Origin: an uncultured Prevotellaceae bacterium
GTDB taxonomy: Bacteria; Bacteroidota; Bacteroidia; Bacteroidales; Bacteroidaceae
DNA length: 37,733 nucleotides
Assembly: GCA_949299545.1 (NCBI GenBank)
Contig: CASGAM010000007.1
Span: forward strand, 1 to 37,733
Direction: 5' to 3'
Shown piece by piece: positions 6,221 through 15,573 of this stretch. A program made the translations under genes and the position numbers. The notes beneath the pieces are model-generated. The model ran no database searches and was not told the origin of the DNA. It was given only the letters and a program-made list of their open reading frames with translations. Position 1 is the first letter of the stretch. Each line of letters opens with the position of its first letter.

Positions 6221-9200
6221 TTAGGCGTTAGAAGGTTTGTGTATGTGAAACATAACCGTGTAGAAAAGCGGCAGGAGGATAAGTGTGATGATTGTACCTA
6301 CTGTAAGACCACCCATGATGGTGATTGCCATTGAACTGTACATTGGGTCGGTTACAAGTGGTATCATACCGACGATAGTTGTTAGTGAGGCCATCAGCAC
6401 CGGTCGTACGCGCGAAACTGTGGCCTCGACAACAGCGGTGTAAGGATGGAGCTTTTCTTCTGTCTGTAACCGGTTGATTTCATCTACAAGGACGATAGCG
6501 TTTTTGACCATCATGCCGATCAGCCCCAGTATGCCTATGATGGCCATGAATGTCAACGGTTGACCGCTTAGCAGCAGCGAAGGTGTGATGCCGCAGAAAA
6601 CGAACGGGAAACAAATCAGGATGAGAATGACCTTACGCCAACTGTTGAAAAGCAATAGCAGAATACCTAAAATGAAGAAGATGGTAATCGGAACGAATTT
6701 CATCAGATTGCTGATGGCTTCGCCTTGTAGTTCTCCTTCTCCAACCCAGCGCATAGTATAACCTTTTGGCAACGGAATAGCTTCGATTTCGTCTTTAATC
6801 GATGAGACGACTTTGGCCGGTGTGGCGTCGTCGCAATAGGGATTAGGGTCGCATTCTGCTTCTATGACACGTCGTCCGTTGAGTCGTAAAACGACATCTT
6901 CGTCCCAATCAAGCCGCAGGTCGCTGACGATGTTTCCGAGAGGCGTGGAGCGGAAAACTTTATCCTGTAATTCGCTCATTGGCTTTCCACCTGCGAGAAC
7001 TCTTTGCAGATCTTCATTCGATAAATGGACGTTCATCATGCTCCAGACAGGAATGTCGTTGAGGTTGACGATTCTGCTGCCGTCGTCATTGCGTACCTGT
7101 AAATTGAGCATGATCATTCTATCCTGTTCATTCAGTACGCCAACCGGCATACCGTCTGTTGCAGCAAGGAAGGCGTTTGCCACGTCACTGCGTCCGATAC
7201 CGGAGCGAATGGCATCCTGTTGGATATATTCCGCTACGAGAGCTTTACCGGTCGGTTTCCAGTTGTTTTGCACCGAATAGGTATCAACATAAGGTGAGCG
7301 GCGCATGATGGCCTCGGCTTTGGCACTCAAGCTGCGCAGGACGGCGGGATCGGGGCCTGCAAACTCCACTTCGACGGTGTGACTCGTTGAGATTGAGAAA
7401 TTGTATTTGCGGATACGGATGTAGGCGTCGGGATATTCTTTGCGCAACTGTTGACGGACAATGGGTATTTGTTTTACGACGGTTTCATAGTCTTTGCAGT
7501 CAACCATCAGCTCGCCGTAACAGTCACCGCCTGATGTCATCGGACGTACGAGGCAATAGTGAGCCGGTGCATTGCCCTGACTGGCAGCTACACGTTCTAT
7601 ATCGGGATTTTCCGTAAGCCGGTCGCTCATTTGCAGTAGGCGGTCGCGCACTTTGTCTGCATCAGTTGCAGACGGAAAGAAACATTCGACAACAAATTGT
7701 TTATAGTCGAAATCAGGAAAAAATAAGTTTTTGACACGTGTCATGCCGAAGATGCAGATTGCAAGCAAGCAGAATGCCGCTGTAATGGTTGTGCGTTTGT
7801 GACCGATAAGGACGGCTATTGAATGGCGCACAAAACGGTGGGCCGGCGAATTCATTATACCGGTTGGTTGCCCGTTGTTCCTTTTTTCGCGGATTGGCAG
7901 CCAAGATTTTGCGCAGACCGGAATTTGTATCAAAGCCAATACCCAGCTGGCAAGAAGGCTGACACATAAGACTAAAAACAGGTCGCCGGCATATTCTCCC
8001 GCCGAATCGGGAGAAAGATAGACACAGAGGAAGGTCGAAGCTGCGATAACCGTCGCTCCCAATAAGGGCATGGCTGTGTTGCGGCCTATACGGTACAGAT
8101 ATGTTTTAGGTGGCAGGCATCGTTTCTTGTCAATCAAGATGCCGTCCATTATCACTACTGCATTATCGACAAGCATACCCATTGCTACTATGAACGCACC
8201 GAGCGAGATACGCTGTAATGTTGTGCCGCATGTAAGTAAGATAGGGAATGATATGGCGACTGTAAGCACCAATCCGAAGCCGATAATCAGTCCGCTACGG
8301 AAACCCATGGTGAAGACAAGTACGAGGATGACGATGGCGACTGATTCGACAAGGTTCCACATGAAGGATGAAATCGCGTCCTGTACTTTATCAGGTTGGA
8401 AAAATATCTTTTCTGTTTGAAATCCGATTGGGAGCTGTTGCATGACTTCTGCCAGTTTCGCATCTACAGCTTTTCCTACGTCAGGAACGATGGCCGAAGT
8501 TTCCATTGCCACACAGATGGCTAATGCGGGTTGACCATTAAGGAAAAAGCCATTGCGTTGCGGTTCAGCATAGTTCCTTTCTACGCGGGCGATATCGCCG
8601 ATACGGATATATTTGCCGTCAAGAGTCTGGATCATCAGATTGCGGATGTCTTCTTCATCCTTGACCGCTGAATCTACATAGAGCGAAATCCTTTCGCCAT
8701 TGTTGAGGGACTTTCCGGCATCGACGGTTTCACCGGCAGCTTGCAGTGCGGACATGATTTGCGTTGGGATGATGCCGTTACGTGCAATTTGTTCTTTCGA
8801 CAAGATTATGTTGATTGTTTCATCGCGATTGCCAACGATGTTTATACGCTTGACACCTTTTACATCGAGTAACTCACGTCGGATGAGTTTTGCGTACTTA
8901 TACATTTCCGGATAATCGTAGCCATCAGCTGTAAGGGCATAAAAAATGCCGTAAACATCCATCATGTCATCAATGATGACCGGATCATAGCACCCTCGGG
9001 GCAAACGCTTGGCTGCGTCATTTACTTTACGGCGCAACAAGTCGAAATGCTGTTCCAAATCTCTGGAAAGTACTGTCATCTGGAATTCAACTGTAAATAT
9101 GGCTGTTCCGCGTTGACATTCGGTTTTTACTTTCTTGACGTTGGGTAATGCCCGGAGTTCATCTTCCATCATTTGGGCTACTTCCAGTTCTATTTGGTGT

Positions 9201-9367
9201 GCACTGGCTCCCGGCCATGGAACAACAATCATTGCCTGTTTGACTGATACCGCAGGGTCTTCCAATTTAGGCATTTGTATGAACGAAAGAGTGCCGGCAA
9301 TCAGTATTGCGGCCATGAATGACCAGAAAATCACAGGCCTGCGCATGAAAAACTCGGTTATTTTCAT
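6221..9367 (-). CDS. RND-family efflux pump (AcrB-like permease)
   Basis: Inner-membrane proton-driven RND transporter, 1048 residues, the normal length. It opens with a transmembrane segment (FFMRRPVIFWSFMAAILIAG). A first large periplasmic loop (porter domain, KVKTECQRGTAIFTVEF) is followed by TM2-6. TM4 holds the proton-relay aspartate in GMLVDNAVVIMDG. A second half repeats the pattern, ending with TM10 LIGMMVKNAIVLVDEINR, whose lysine matches the AcrB relay lysine. The second aspartate of the AcrB pair is Asn here, as in many family members. Its start codon shares one base with the stop of the adaptor gene (TAATG), implying translational coupling. Substrate range is unknown. Confidence 0.95.
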   Translation of the reverse strand: MKITEFFMRRPVIFWSFMAAILIAGTLSFIQMPKLEDPAVSVKQAMIVVPWPGASAHQIELEVAQMMEDELRALPNVKKVKTECQRGTAIFTVEFQMTVLSRDLEQHFDLLRRKVNDAAKRLPRGCYDPVIIDDMMDVYGIFYALTADGYDYPEMYKYAKLIRRELLDVKGVKRINIVGNRDETINIILSKEQIARNGIIPTQIMSALQAAGETVDAGKSLNNGERISLYVDSAVKDEEDIRNLMIQTLDGKYIRIGDIARVERNYAEPQRNGFFLNGQPALAICVAMETSAIVPDVGKAVDAKLAEVMQQLPIGFQTEKIFFQPDKVQDAISSFMWNLVESVAIVILVLVFTMGFRSGLIIGFGLVLTVAISFPILLTCGTTLQRISLGAFIVAMGMLVDNAVVIMDGILIDKKRCLPPKTYLYRIGRNTAMPLLGATVIAASTFLCVYLSPDSAGEYAGDLFLVLCVSLLASWVLALIQIPVCAKSWLPIREKRNNGQPTGIMNSPAHRFVRHSIAVLIGHKRTTITAAFCLLAICIFGMTRVKNLFFPDFDYKQFVVECFFPSATDADKVRDRLLQMSDRLTENPDIERVAASQGNAPAHYCLVRPMTSGGDCYGELMVDCKDYETVVKQIPIVRQQLRKEYPDAYIRIRKYNFSISTSHTVEVEFAGPDPAVLRSLSAKAEAIMRRSPYVDTYSVQNNWKPTGKALVAEYIQQDAIRSGIGRSDVANAFLAATDGMPVGVLNEQDRMIMLNLQVRNDDGSRIVNLNDIPVWSMMNVHLSNEDLQRVLAGGKPMSELQDKVFRSTPLGNIVSDLRLDWDEDVVLRLNGRRVIEAECDPNPYCDDATPAKVVSSIKDEIEAIPLPKGYTMRWVGEGELQGEAISNLMKFVPITIFFILGILLLLFNSWRKVILILICFPFVFCGITPSLLLSGQPLTFMAIIGILGLIGMMVKNAIVLVDEINRLQTEEKLHPYTAVVEATVSRVRPVLMASLTTIVGMIPLVTDPMYSSMAITIMGGLTVGTIITLILLPLFYTVMFHIHKPSNA

Positions 9368-10422
9368 TATAGCAGTCCTCCTACGTTTGTTTTGTTTGGC
9401 ATTTCAATGACGTGTACTTTTTCTCCTTCCTGTAAGACATTTACACCGGCACGTACGATTTGTTCCTTACCTGTCAGGCCTTTGAGAACTACAGCACGGC
9501 CTTCTGAGTCGATATTGTCAAGCTCAACAGGCCGTTTGGAAACAGTGGAATCGGATTCAAATATCCATACGCAGGTTTTCCCATTGTCTTGGAAAACGGT
9601 ACAGAGTGGCAAAGTGTATTTTACTGAAGAAACGGTATCTTCCACATGGATACTGACTTCAACATTCATACCTGCGGTCAAGCAGTTGTCGGGGTGGTTG
9701 GAAAAGGATAGCCGCAGTTGATATAATTGGTTGCCGTCAGCTTTTGGCGTAAGACTTAATAACTTCATCGGATAGTTTGTTTCAGCACCTGAGATCCTGC
9801 AAAAATAGTCGGTACAATGATTGCGTAACCTATATTGTCCGACAGGAATATCGGCTACAACTTCCATGTGTGATACATCCAATAAGGTGAACATGGCAGT
9901 GCCTGCGTCTACCATTTCGGCTGGTGAGAAATTTATACTTTGAATATAACCGTCTATGGGGGCATACAACTTAGTATAATTGAGCTTGTTCTTGTTTACT
10001 TGTAGCTGCACGCCCAACTGTTTTAACCCGGCAATGGCTTTCTCATAATCGTTAGCCGATATACTTTGTTGCTGAAAAAGACGGGTTGTGCGTTCTACTT
10101 CAGATTTTAACTGGTCGTATTGTATTTGTAATGCCTCGACTCCCAACTGGTAGTCTGTAGCATCCAAAGTAGCAAGTAATTGGCCTTTGCGGACGTAATC
10201 ACCTTCTTTAACATTAATATGTTTGATTTGTCCAGCTGTCTTGAATGCCAGATTGATATTATGTGCTTCGCGTACGATACCGGAATAGTTTTTTACGATT
10301 GTTGTCGTTTGTAATTCAGGAGTGGTCAATTCAACACTTCGTACTTCAGGACGTTTTTGTGATGAATCGCCGCAAGCACAAAGCATGCCGATGATAAAGA
10401 CCATTGGGATAAGTTGCTTCAT
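9367..10422 (-). CDS. RND efflux periplasmic adaptor (membrane fusion protein), lipoprotein
   Basis: Adaptor of 351 residues linking pump and outer-membrane channel. It starts with a lipoprotein signal (MVFIIGMLCACG, lipidated Cys probably residue 17). A biotinyl/lipoyl-like half follows (AGQIKHINVKEGDYVRKGQLLATLD), then an alpha-hairpin (LQIQYDQLKSEVERTTRLFQQQSISANDYEKAIAGLKQLGVQLQ), then the second lipoyl half (LYAPIDGYIQSINFSPAEMVDAG). Beta-barrel and membrane-proximal domains end in GLTGKEQIVRAGVNVLQEGEKVHV. It is first in the operon and divergent from an AraC-family regulator, which suggests inducible expression. A weak -7 (GAACTTTG, 10463-10470, minus strand) is the only promoter candidate. 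Confidence 0.94.
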   Translation of the reverse strand: MKQLIPMVFIIGMLCACGDSSQKRPEVRSVELTTPELQTTTIVKNYSGIVREAHNINLAFKTAGQIKHINVKEGDYVRKGQLLATLDATDYQLGVEALQIQYDQLKSEVERTTRLFQQQSISANDYEKAIAGLKQLGVQLQVNKNKLNYTKLYAPIDGYIQSINFSPAEMVDAGTAMFTLLDVSHMEVVADIPVGQYRLRNHCTDYFCRISGAETNYPMKLLSLTPKADGNQLYQLRLSFSNHPDNCLTAGMNVEVSIHVEDTVSSVKYTLPLCTVFQDNGKTCVWIFESDSTVSKRPVELDNIDSEGRAVVLKGLTGKEQIVRAGVNVLQEGEKVHVIEMPNKTNVGGLL

Positions 10423-10490
10423 ATTGATTTTTATTATTTTGGGTTACTCTTCGATGTTAATGCAAAGTTCCTGTATAATTTAATGTGTGG

Positions 10491-10530
10491 TATCATCTAA
10501 TAGAATAGAAAATTGTTCAAATGGATGATA
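10491..10530. promoter_or_regulatory. Possible operator in the AraC/efflux intergenic region
   Basis: TATCATC (10491-10497) and GATGATA (10524-10530) form an inverted repeat with a 26-nt spacer. It lies between the divergent efflux and regulator genes. It is a candidate AraC-family binding site only by position and symmetry. Confidence 0.35.
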
Positions 10531-10557
10531 TTATGTAATAATATTAAGTGAAAAAAC

Positions 10558-10565
10558 TATTTTTG
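10558..10565 (+). promoter_or_regulatory. -7 element of the AraC-family regulator gene
   Basis: TATTTTTG fits TAnnTTTG and lies 27 nt before the ATG at 10593. This makes the upstream in-frame GTG at 10548 an unlikely start, because it would precede the transcript. Confidence 0.65.
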
Positions 10566-10592
10566 TACATCAAAAAGTTGAATCTTCAGACT

Positions 10593-11507
10593 ATGAAAAG
10601 AACGTATTCGGATATAGACTTAATTCGTTTGTCTGTGCAGGATGGGGCTGTTTGTTTGGATAAACAGTTTATTTTACTTGATAATTTTGATGATGCGGTT
10701 AGGCAAAATGATGCTGAGACTTTTTTTGCCAATCACCCGGTTAAAATATCCTTTGTGACAGTGATATTCTGTTTATCAGGTTGCATAAAATTTCAGATTA
10801 ATCTGCAAAATTTTGAACTTCATTCCAATGATATTCTGATTGTTCAGAAAGGAACCATAGGAGAATATTGTGGCATGAGTAATGGTACACGAATGGCCGT
10901 AATGGCTTTTATGCCTGAATATTTTCAGATTACTAACCAGATAGAGGCTACGATGTCATTACAGCGCCAGCTGTATGTTTCGCCGTTATGCCATCTAAGG
11001 CAGGAAGAATTTGAGGAGTGTATGACGATTTATCGTTTGATGAAGGCGAAGACAAAGCAAAAATATACTCCATTTCGTAAAGGGGCGTTGTATGGGTACG
11101 TTCAGGTGCTTATTTATAATGCTTATAGTTACTTGGTTGCTGCAGAGGTGGAAGAACGGAAGCCGAAAGAGAGGACCGGTAGGAAGCAGGAATTGTACAA
11201 TCGTTTTATAAAGGAAGTGCAGAAAAGTTATACTAAAGAACGTAGTATCTCCTATTATGCAAATGAGTTGTGTGTAACTCCTAAATATTTGTCACAAGTG
11301 ATTCATACTGTAAGTGGTCGTTTTGCAGGTGACTGGATTACCGACTTTGTTATTCTTGAAGCGAAAGCTTTGCTGAAAAGCCGAAAATATACTGTACAGC
11401 AGGTAGCTGACATGTTACATTTTGCCAACCAATCTTTTTTTGGCGTTTATTTTAAAAAGGCTGTAGGCTGCTCTCCAAAAGCATATCAGGAGGAGGAACG
11501 ATGGTAA
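10593..11507 (+). CDS. AraC-family transcriptional regulator
   Basis: A protein of 304 residues with an N-terminal cupin-like sensing domain (around residues 45-120, ILIVQKGTIGEYCGMSN) and a C-terminal double helix-turn-helix AraC domain. The first helix pair is SISYYANELCVTPKYLSQVI and the second is YTVQQVADMLHFANQSFFGVYFKKAVGCSPKAY, which carries the family signature. The start at 10593 is preferred because a -7 element lies between it and the upstream GTG in frame. It is divergent from the RND operon, so it most likely activates or tunes that pump. The ligand is unknown. The coding sequence is more AT-rich than its neighbours. Confidence 0.92.
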   Translation: MKRTYSDIDLIRLSVQDGAVCLDKQFILLDNFDDAVRQNDAETFFANHPVKISFVTVIFCLSGCIKFQINLQNFELHSNDILIVQKGTIGEYCGMSNGTRMAVMAFMPEYFQITNQIEATMSLQRQLYVSPLCHLRQEEFEECMTIYRLMKAKTKQKYTPFRKGALYGYVQVLIYNAYSYLVAAEVEERKPKERTGRKQELYNRFIKEVQKSYTKERSISYYANELCVTPKYLSQVIHTVSGRFAGDWITDFVILEAKALLKSRKYTVQQVADMLHFANQSFFGVYFKKAVGCSPKAYQEEERW

Positions 11508-11540
11508 TAGTTTGTGAAGGAATGCCTGCTGAGTTGTTTC

Positions 11541-12161
11541 TTATATAGGAACATATACTATTTTCTTTGTCAGAAAATATGGTTCGTCGAAGAGTTCTTT
11601 TATTTCCATAACATTTGCTTTTTTCTTGACAGGTATTATTTCGTGTTCGAGTTCACCGCCTTTCAAACAGATCAATCCGTTAGGTAACGCGTTGTGTTGC
11701 TCCTTAGCGATATTCTTACGGACGATGTTTATGAGTTCAATCAGTGGCATGACGGCACGACTTACTACAAAGTCAAATTTTTCTTTTTCTTCTTCAGCCC
11801 GGCAGTGGCGGAAAGTTACATTTTGTAATCCGATTGCACCGGCTATTTCTGTACAGACTTTTATTTTTTTTCCAATGCTGTCTATTAAATGGAATTGACA
11901 TTGTGGGAACATGATGGCTAACGGTATGCCGGGAAAACCTCCGCCAGTGCCGAGATCCATGATGCGCGTGCCGTCTTTGAATTTGATATATTGTGCGATG
12001 GCTAGAGAATGGAGAATATGATGTTCATAAAGGTTGTCGATATCTTTTCTTGAAATGACATTGATTTTTGCGTTCCAATCGTGATATAGTTCATCAAGGG
12101 CGGCAAACTGGCGCAGTTGTTCACTAGAGAGTTGTTTAAAGTATTTTGTAATAAATTCCAT
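11541..12161 (-). CDS. rsmG: 16S rRNA (guanine527-N7)-methyltransferase
   Basis: RsmG/GidB, 206 residues. It uses S-adenosylmethionine to methylate G527 in the 530 loop of 16S rRNA; loss gives low-level streptomycin resistance in known bacteria. The N-terminal helix contains ELYHDWNAKINVISRKD and EHHILHSLAI, both signature segments. The SAM-binding motif IMDLGTGGGFPGIPLA spans about residues 67-82, and FDFVVSRAV follows. Length and motifs are complete. It lies 25 nt behind a lipoprotein gene on the same strand and is convergent with the AraC-family gene. Confidence 0.96.
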   Translation of the reverse strand: MEFITKYFKQLSSEQLRQFAALDELYHDWNAKINVISRKDIDNLYEHHILHSLAIAQYIKFKDGTRIMDLGTGGGFPGIPLAIMFPQCQFHLIDSIGKKIKVCTEIAGAIGLQNVTFRHCRAEEEKEKFDFVVSRAVMPLIELINIVRKNIAKEQHNALPNGLICLKGGELEHEIIPVKKKANVMEIKELFDEPYFLTKKIVYVPI

Positions 12162-12186
12162 AGTTTACGATTTATTTGTTGTGATC

Positions 12187-12987
12187 TTACAAGTCAGTTT
12201 TAATATTGAGTATGTCTTCCATTTTATTGTATGGTATTTCCAGTTCAATGGCGCCGTAGCTTACTGGAGCAATTTCATAAGGATTGTATATAAATACCAT
12301 TGCTTTGCGGAGTGCCAAAATTTGTCGTGGGACAAATAGTGAGGTGTATTTTAATATGCCTTTTTGGGGTAGTTCTCTGTACGGGCAACCAAAGTGTTCT
12401 TGCAATGCTTCTGTCAATAGTTCCAATAGTTGTGGGGTGCTGCCGGGCTTGAAGAAATCTTCTTGAGTTAAAACTTCGCCTGTCCGTGGGTTGAAATTCA
12501 GGCAGATGTAACGGCTGACGCTGTTAATGCCGCCTTCGTAGTTTTTGACGCAAGTCTTATAGCATAGGCAGTTTTTATAGCCGAATGAATATTCCCCTTT
12601 AATATGGTATGAATAATTGTACCAATCAGTTATCATGCTGCCGGATCGTTCGTTGGCGTAAATGGAGGCCAAACGCGAATGATATCGTGAAAGCCTCTCG
12701 GAGCAGAATGAATCGGCTGCGGCTTGTAGGTCATTTGTATGTTGTCCGAAAACGGCTGCGGCAATGGCACAATTAATTTTTGTTGCAGCCTGAAACGGTT
12801 CGACCACTTTTTCCATGCCAATTTTCACTTTGCATTGCGGCGCTCCGACGTCTTCTGTGAGGGTTGTTGAATCAGTCGATTCCACATTCTCGAATTTCAG
12901 ACCATAAGGATTGGTTGTGCTATGGTCGCATGATGTGGCGGAAAGCATCATAGATAACACAGGTATTATTATGATGGAATGTTTCAT
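12187..12987 (-). CDS. DUF3298/RsiV-like lipoprotein
   Basis: An exported protein of 266 residues. It begins with a lipoprotein signal (MKHSIIIIPVLSMMLSATSC, Cys20) and a polar linker. A globular part follows, resembling the PdaC/RsiV fold (DUF4163 then DUF3298): NYSYHIKGEYSFGYKNCLCYKTCVKNYEGGINSVSRYICLNFNPRTGEVLTQEDFF is the recognisable core. It ends with FVFIYNPYEIAP-type residues (MVFIYNPYEIAPVSYGAIELEIPY) as in DUF3298. Function in Bacteroidota is unknown; related domains bind lysozyme or deacetylate glycans elsewhere, but no catalytic residues are claimed here. It is the first gene of an apparent pair with rsmG. Confidence 0.8.
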   Translation of the reverse strand: MKHSIIIIPVLSMMLSATSCDHSTTNPYGLKFENVESTDSTTLTEDVGAPQCKVKIGMEKVVEPFQAATKINCAIAAAVFGQHTNDLQAAADSFCSERLSRYHSRLASIYANERSGSMITDWYNYSYHIKGEYSFGYKNCLCYKTCVKNYEGGINSVSRYICLNFNPRTGEVLTQEDFFKPGSTPQLLELLTEALQEHFGCPYRELPQKGILKYTSLFVPRQILALRKAMVFIYNPYEIAPVSYGAIELEIPYNKMEDILNIKTDL

Positions 12988-13011
12988 GTCAATGTATTTG
13001 AGCTTCTAGTG

Positions 13012-13019
13012 CAAAGTTA
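13012..13019 (-). promoter_or_regulatory. -7 element of the lipoprotein-rsmG pair
   Basis: TAACTTTG on the minus strand, 24 nt before the lipoprotein ATG; a perfect TAnnTTTG match. No clear -33 element. Confidence 0.6.
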
Positions 13020-13056
13020 GGTAAAAAAAAGGACTATGCGGCTTGCTATGGTTCTT

Positions 13057-14352
13057 TTATGAGTATTTTTTAGGATAGCGCAGTAAAATACTAAACAGGG
13101 CACATAGCCCCATCAGGAACGGATAATAGAGGTGCGGCATGATGTCGATGGGGTTAAGTGCTGCTAATCCGGCTGCCATCAGCATTTGCGCACCATAAGG
13201 AATAAGTCCTTGCGTAAAGCAAGAGAACGTATCTAATATACTGGCACTTTTCCGCTTGTCAACTCCGTAACGTTCTGCAATGTCGTTGGCCAATGGTCCT
13301 ACGGTGATTATCGCAACCGTGTTGTTGGCGGTACAGAGGTTGATCATGCTGACGAGGGCAGCGATACTCAACTCGGCGGCACGTTTTGTGTGGATGTAGG
13401 CTGTAAGTAGTTTTAGCAGATAGTCAATGCCGCCATTATGGCGGATGATTTCCATTAAACCGCCGGCGAGCATAGTGATAATGATGAGTTCACCCATGCC
13501 GGCAATGCCTGTCCCCATGGCATTGAACCAGCCGTATATATCATAACTGCCGGTCAACATGCCAATGACACCTGCCATTACGAGTCCTATGACAATCACT
13601 ACTACAACGTTTAAGCCAATGACTGCTGCTATAAGAACTACTAAATAGGGTAGTATCTTTATCCAATTTATGTCGGGAATTGTTTGAGGTGCTTGAATAT
13701 GTACTCCCATTAAGATGTAAAGCATGAATGTCACGGCGGCAGCCGGTATGACGATTTGAGAGTTGACCTTGAACTTGTCGCTTAATTTGCATCCTTGTGT
13801 ACGGGTGGCTGTGATAGTGGTGTCGGATATGAATGAAAGGTTGTCTCCAAAAAAAGATCCGCCAACAACGATGGCTACCAACTGTGCCGTTTCTGCATGT
13901 GTCTCTGATGCGATGCCTGCTGCAAGAGGTGTAAGCGCCACGATGGTGCCTACTGACGTTCCAATGGACAGCGAAATAAAACAGGCTGCAATGAACAGAC
14001 CGCCTAACAACAGATTGTCAGGTAGTAGTTTTAACGTAAGGTTGACGGTTTCATCAATCGCTCCCATGGATTTTGCCGAAGCGGCGAATGCACCGGCTAA
14101 TATGAAAATCCAAATCATCAGCATCAGGTTAGGTTTGCCCGCGCCTTTGGAAAAAAGAGTAATGCGCTTATCTACCGGTAAATCCTTTGTAATGGCGATG
14201 CCATAGATTGATGCCGCGGTGAACGCAACCGTGATGGGGATTTTGTAAAAGTCGCCGGCGGCAATACTTAGTCCAAGGTAAATGATGATGAATAATAGTA
14301 GTGGGCTCAATGCCACTATTCCTTTATAATCAAATATCATGCCTGTTTTCAT
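13057..14352 (-). CDS. NhaC-family Na+/H+ antiporter-like membrane transporter
   Basis: Polytopic inner-membrane protein of 431 residues with about 11-12 hydrophobic segments. Family-typical stretches are SIGTSVGTIVALTPLAAG and GGSFFGDNLSFISDTTITATRTQG near the middle, and FSCFTQGLIPYGAQMLMAAGLA near the C-terminus. These match the NhaC / Na+-H+ antiporter Pfam group. The gene overlaps the end of the LacI-type regulator by 23 nt, or by 11 nt if the second Met (14340) is used, so the two are translated together. That linkage to a sugar-acid regulator, with kdgK-eda across the divergent promoter, raises the possibility that the substrate is an organic anion or that it supplies ion balance during sugar-acid uptake. 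Confidence 0.85.
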   Translation of the reverse strand: MKTGMIFDYKGIVALSPLLLFIIIYLGLSIAAGDFYKIPITVAFTAASIYGIAITKDLPVDKRITLFSKGAGKPNLMLMIWIFILAGAFAASAKSMGAIDETVNLTLKLLPDNLLLGGLFIAACFISLSIGTSVGTIVALTPLAAGIASETHAETAQLVAIVVGGSFFGDNLSFISDTTITATRTQGCKLSDKFKVNSQIVIPAAAVTFMLYILMGVHIQAPQTIPDINWIKILPYLVVLIAAVIGLNVVVVIVIGLVMAGVIGMLTGSYDIYGWFNAMGTGIAGMGELIIITMLAGGLMEIIRHNGGIDYLLKLLTAYIHTKRAAELSIAALVSMINLCTANNTVAIITVGPLANDIAERYGVDKRKSASILDTFSCFTQGLIPYGAQMLMAAGLAALNPIDIMPHLYYPFLMGLCALFSILLRYPKKYS

Positions 14353-15418
14353 CGTATGAATAAAAATGATGGTTTTCGGCTGTCAATAGTTCAAGCGGAA
14401 TGTAATTATATCGTTCAACGGCATGTTTCATGATGAGGTGTTCGGTCAGAGAACGGATACATCCATAGCCCTGACGCCAAGGATGCTGGGCGATGATGAA
14501 TTCGATACCACCATTTTGCAGGCTTGCGACGTTGCGTTCCAACATATCATATCCCAGGAGATGGATGCCGGACAGTCCATGCCGTTGTATATACTCTCCC
14601 AGAATATAAGCTCTTGAGCTGAAGGTGATGCAGTGGCGCACGTTTAAGTGTTCAGAGAAGAAGGTGTCAAGTGCCATCTCATAATCTTCATCTGCAGACA
14701 GCGTCAGTGGTAGTTCTGTTATTGTACAGTTGGGATAATGGTTGGCGATGTATTGTTTGAATCCGGTCTCACGTAATTGCTGTTGATGCGAAGCTACGCG
14801 GCCATTGTGTATCAGTTTCATTAATAAGATTTCTGATGTGGGGTTCGCTGATGACATCAGGATATGGCCGGCGAAGTGTCCGCTGCGGAGTGCGTCTTGC
14901 CCATAGTATGTAATGGCTTTGCGGTCCGGCAAGTCATTGTCTAAAAAAACGTAGGGGATGCCGTTTTTCTCAAGTTCCGTATAAAGTTGAGAATCGGAGT
15001 TCTCGGCTTGTGGTACGATGACAACTCCGTCTGGTTCATTTTCCATGACTGAACGTCCACATTCGTTGAAAGAGGACAAGTCGAACTGGTTATAATAATG
15101 TATTTGAAGCGAGAGCTTAAAAACGCTACCATTGGCAATGGCCTGTTCAATGCCTTTTTCAACCTCGTTCCAATAACTGTTATCGCCATGTTGGGGTATC
15201 AGGCAATGATAAGCATGTTTCTTTTTTGATGCCAAGATGCTGGCAAACATATTAGGTTGGTAGTTGATTTCCTTGAGAACATCTTCGACTTTTTTACGGG
15301 ATTTGGCTGATACGTTCGGGCGGTTGTGTAACACACGGTCCACTGTACCGATGGAAACACCGGCACGTTCTGCTATATCTATAATCCTGATGTTTTCAGT
15401 AGAATGGGGTTCTGCCAT
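14330..15418 (-). CDS. LacI-family transcriptional regulator of the kdgK-eda region
   Basis: A protein of 362 residues. The N-terminal LacI helix-turn-helix (RIIDIAERAGVSIGTVDRVLHNRPNVSAKSRKKVEDVLKEINYQPN, about residues 11-55) is followed by a periplasmic-binding-protein-like effector domain (Peripla_BP type) containing DGVVIVPQAEN, PYVFLDNDLP and the C-terminal HLLGYDMLERN. It is divergent from kdgK, with a perfect palindrome in between, and overlaps the transporter gene behind it. Likely a repressor responding to 2-keto-3-deoxygluconate or a related hexuronate intermediate; this is inferred from neighbourhood only. A near-consensus -7 TATCTTCG lies at 15443-15450 on the minus strand. Confidence 0.92.
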   Translation of the reverse strand: MAEPHSTENIRIIDIAERAGVSIGTVDRVLHNRPNVSAKSRKKVEDVLKEINYQPNMFASILASKKKHAYHCLIPQHGDNSYWNEVEKGIEQAIANGSVFKLSLQIHYYNQFDLSSFNECGRSVMENEPDGVVIVPQAENSDSQLYTELEKNGIPYVFLDNDLPDRKAITYYGQDALRSGHFAGHILMSSANPTSEILLMKLIHNGRVASHQQQLRETGFKQYIANHYPNCTITELPLTLSADEDYEMALDTFFSEHLNVRHCITFSSRAYILGEYIQRHGLSGIHLLGYDMLERNVASLQNGGIEFIIAQHPWRQGYGCIRSLTEHLIMKHAVERYNYIPLELLTAENHHFYSYDENRHDI

Positions 15419-15546
15419 GGTAAAGAATGAATCATTTTAATGCGAAGATACGTTTTTTCTTTATACAGACAGGTCGTCAGTATAAAAAACTATTTTTAGA
15501 TAACATTTTTTTTCTAAAGAATATGTAGGTGATGAAAACTATTTTG

Positions 15547-15554
15547 TACTTTTG
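15547..15554 (+). promoter_or_regulatory. -7 element of kdgK-eda
   Basis: TACTTTTG fits TAnnTTTG. Transcription should start near 15561, about 13 nt before the operator-like palindrome. Confidence 0.65.
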
Positions 15555-15573
15555 CAAAGTCGGAAATATAAAT

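Noticed and set aside
10548-10592. GTG start giving the AraC-family regulator 15 extra residues
   Set aside because: A -7 element (10558-10565) lies inside the extension, so the transcript would start after the GTG.
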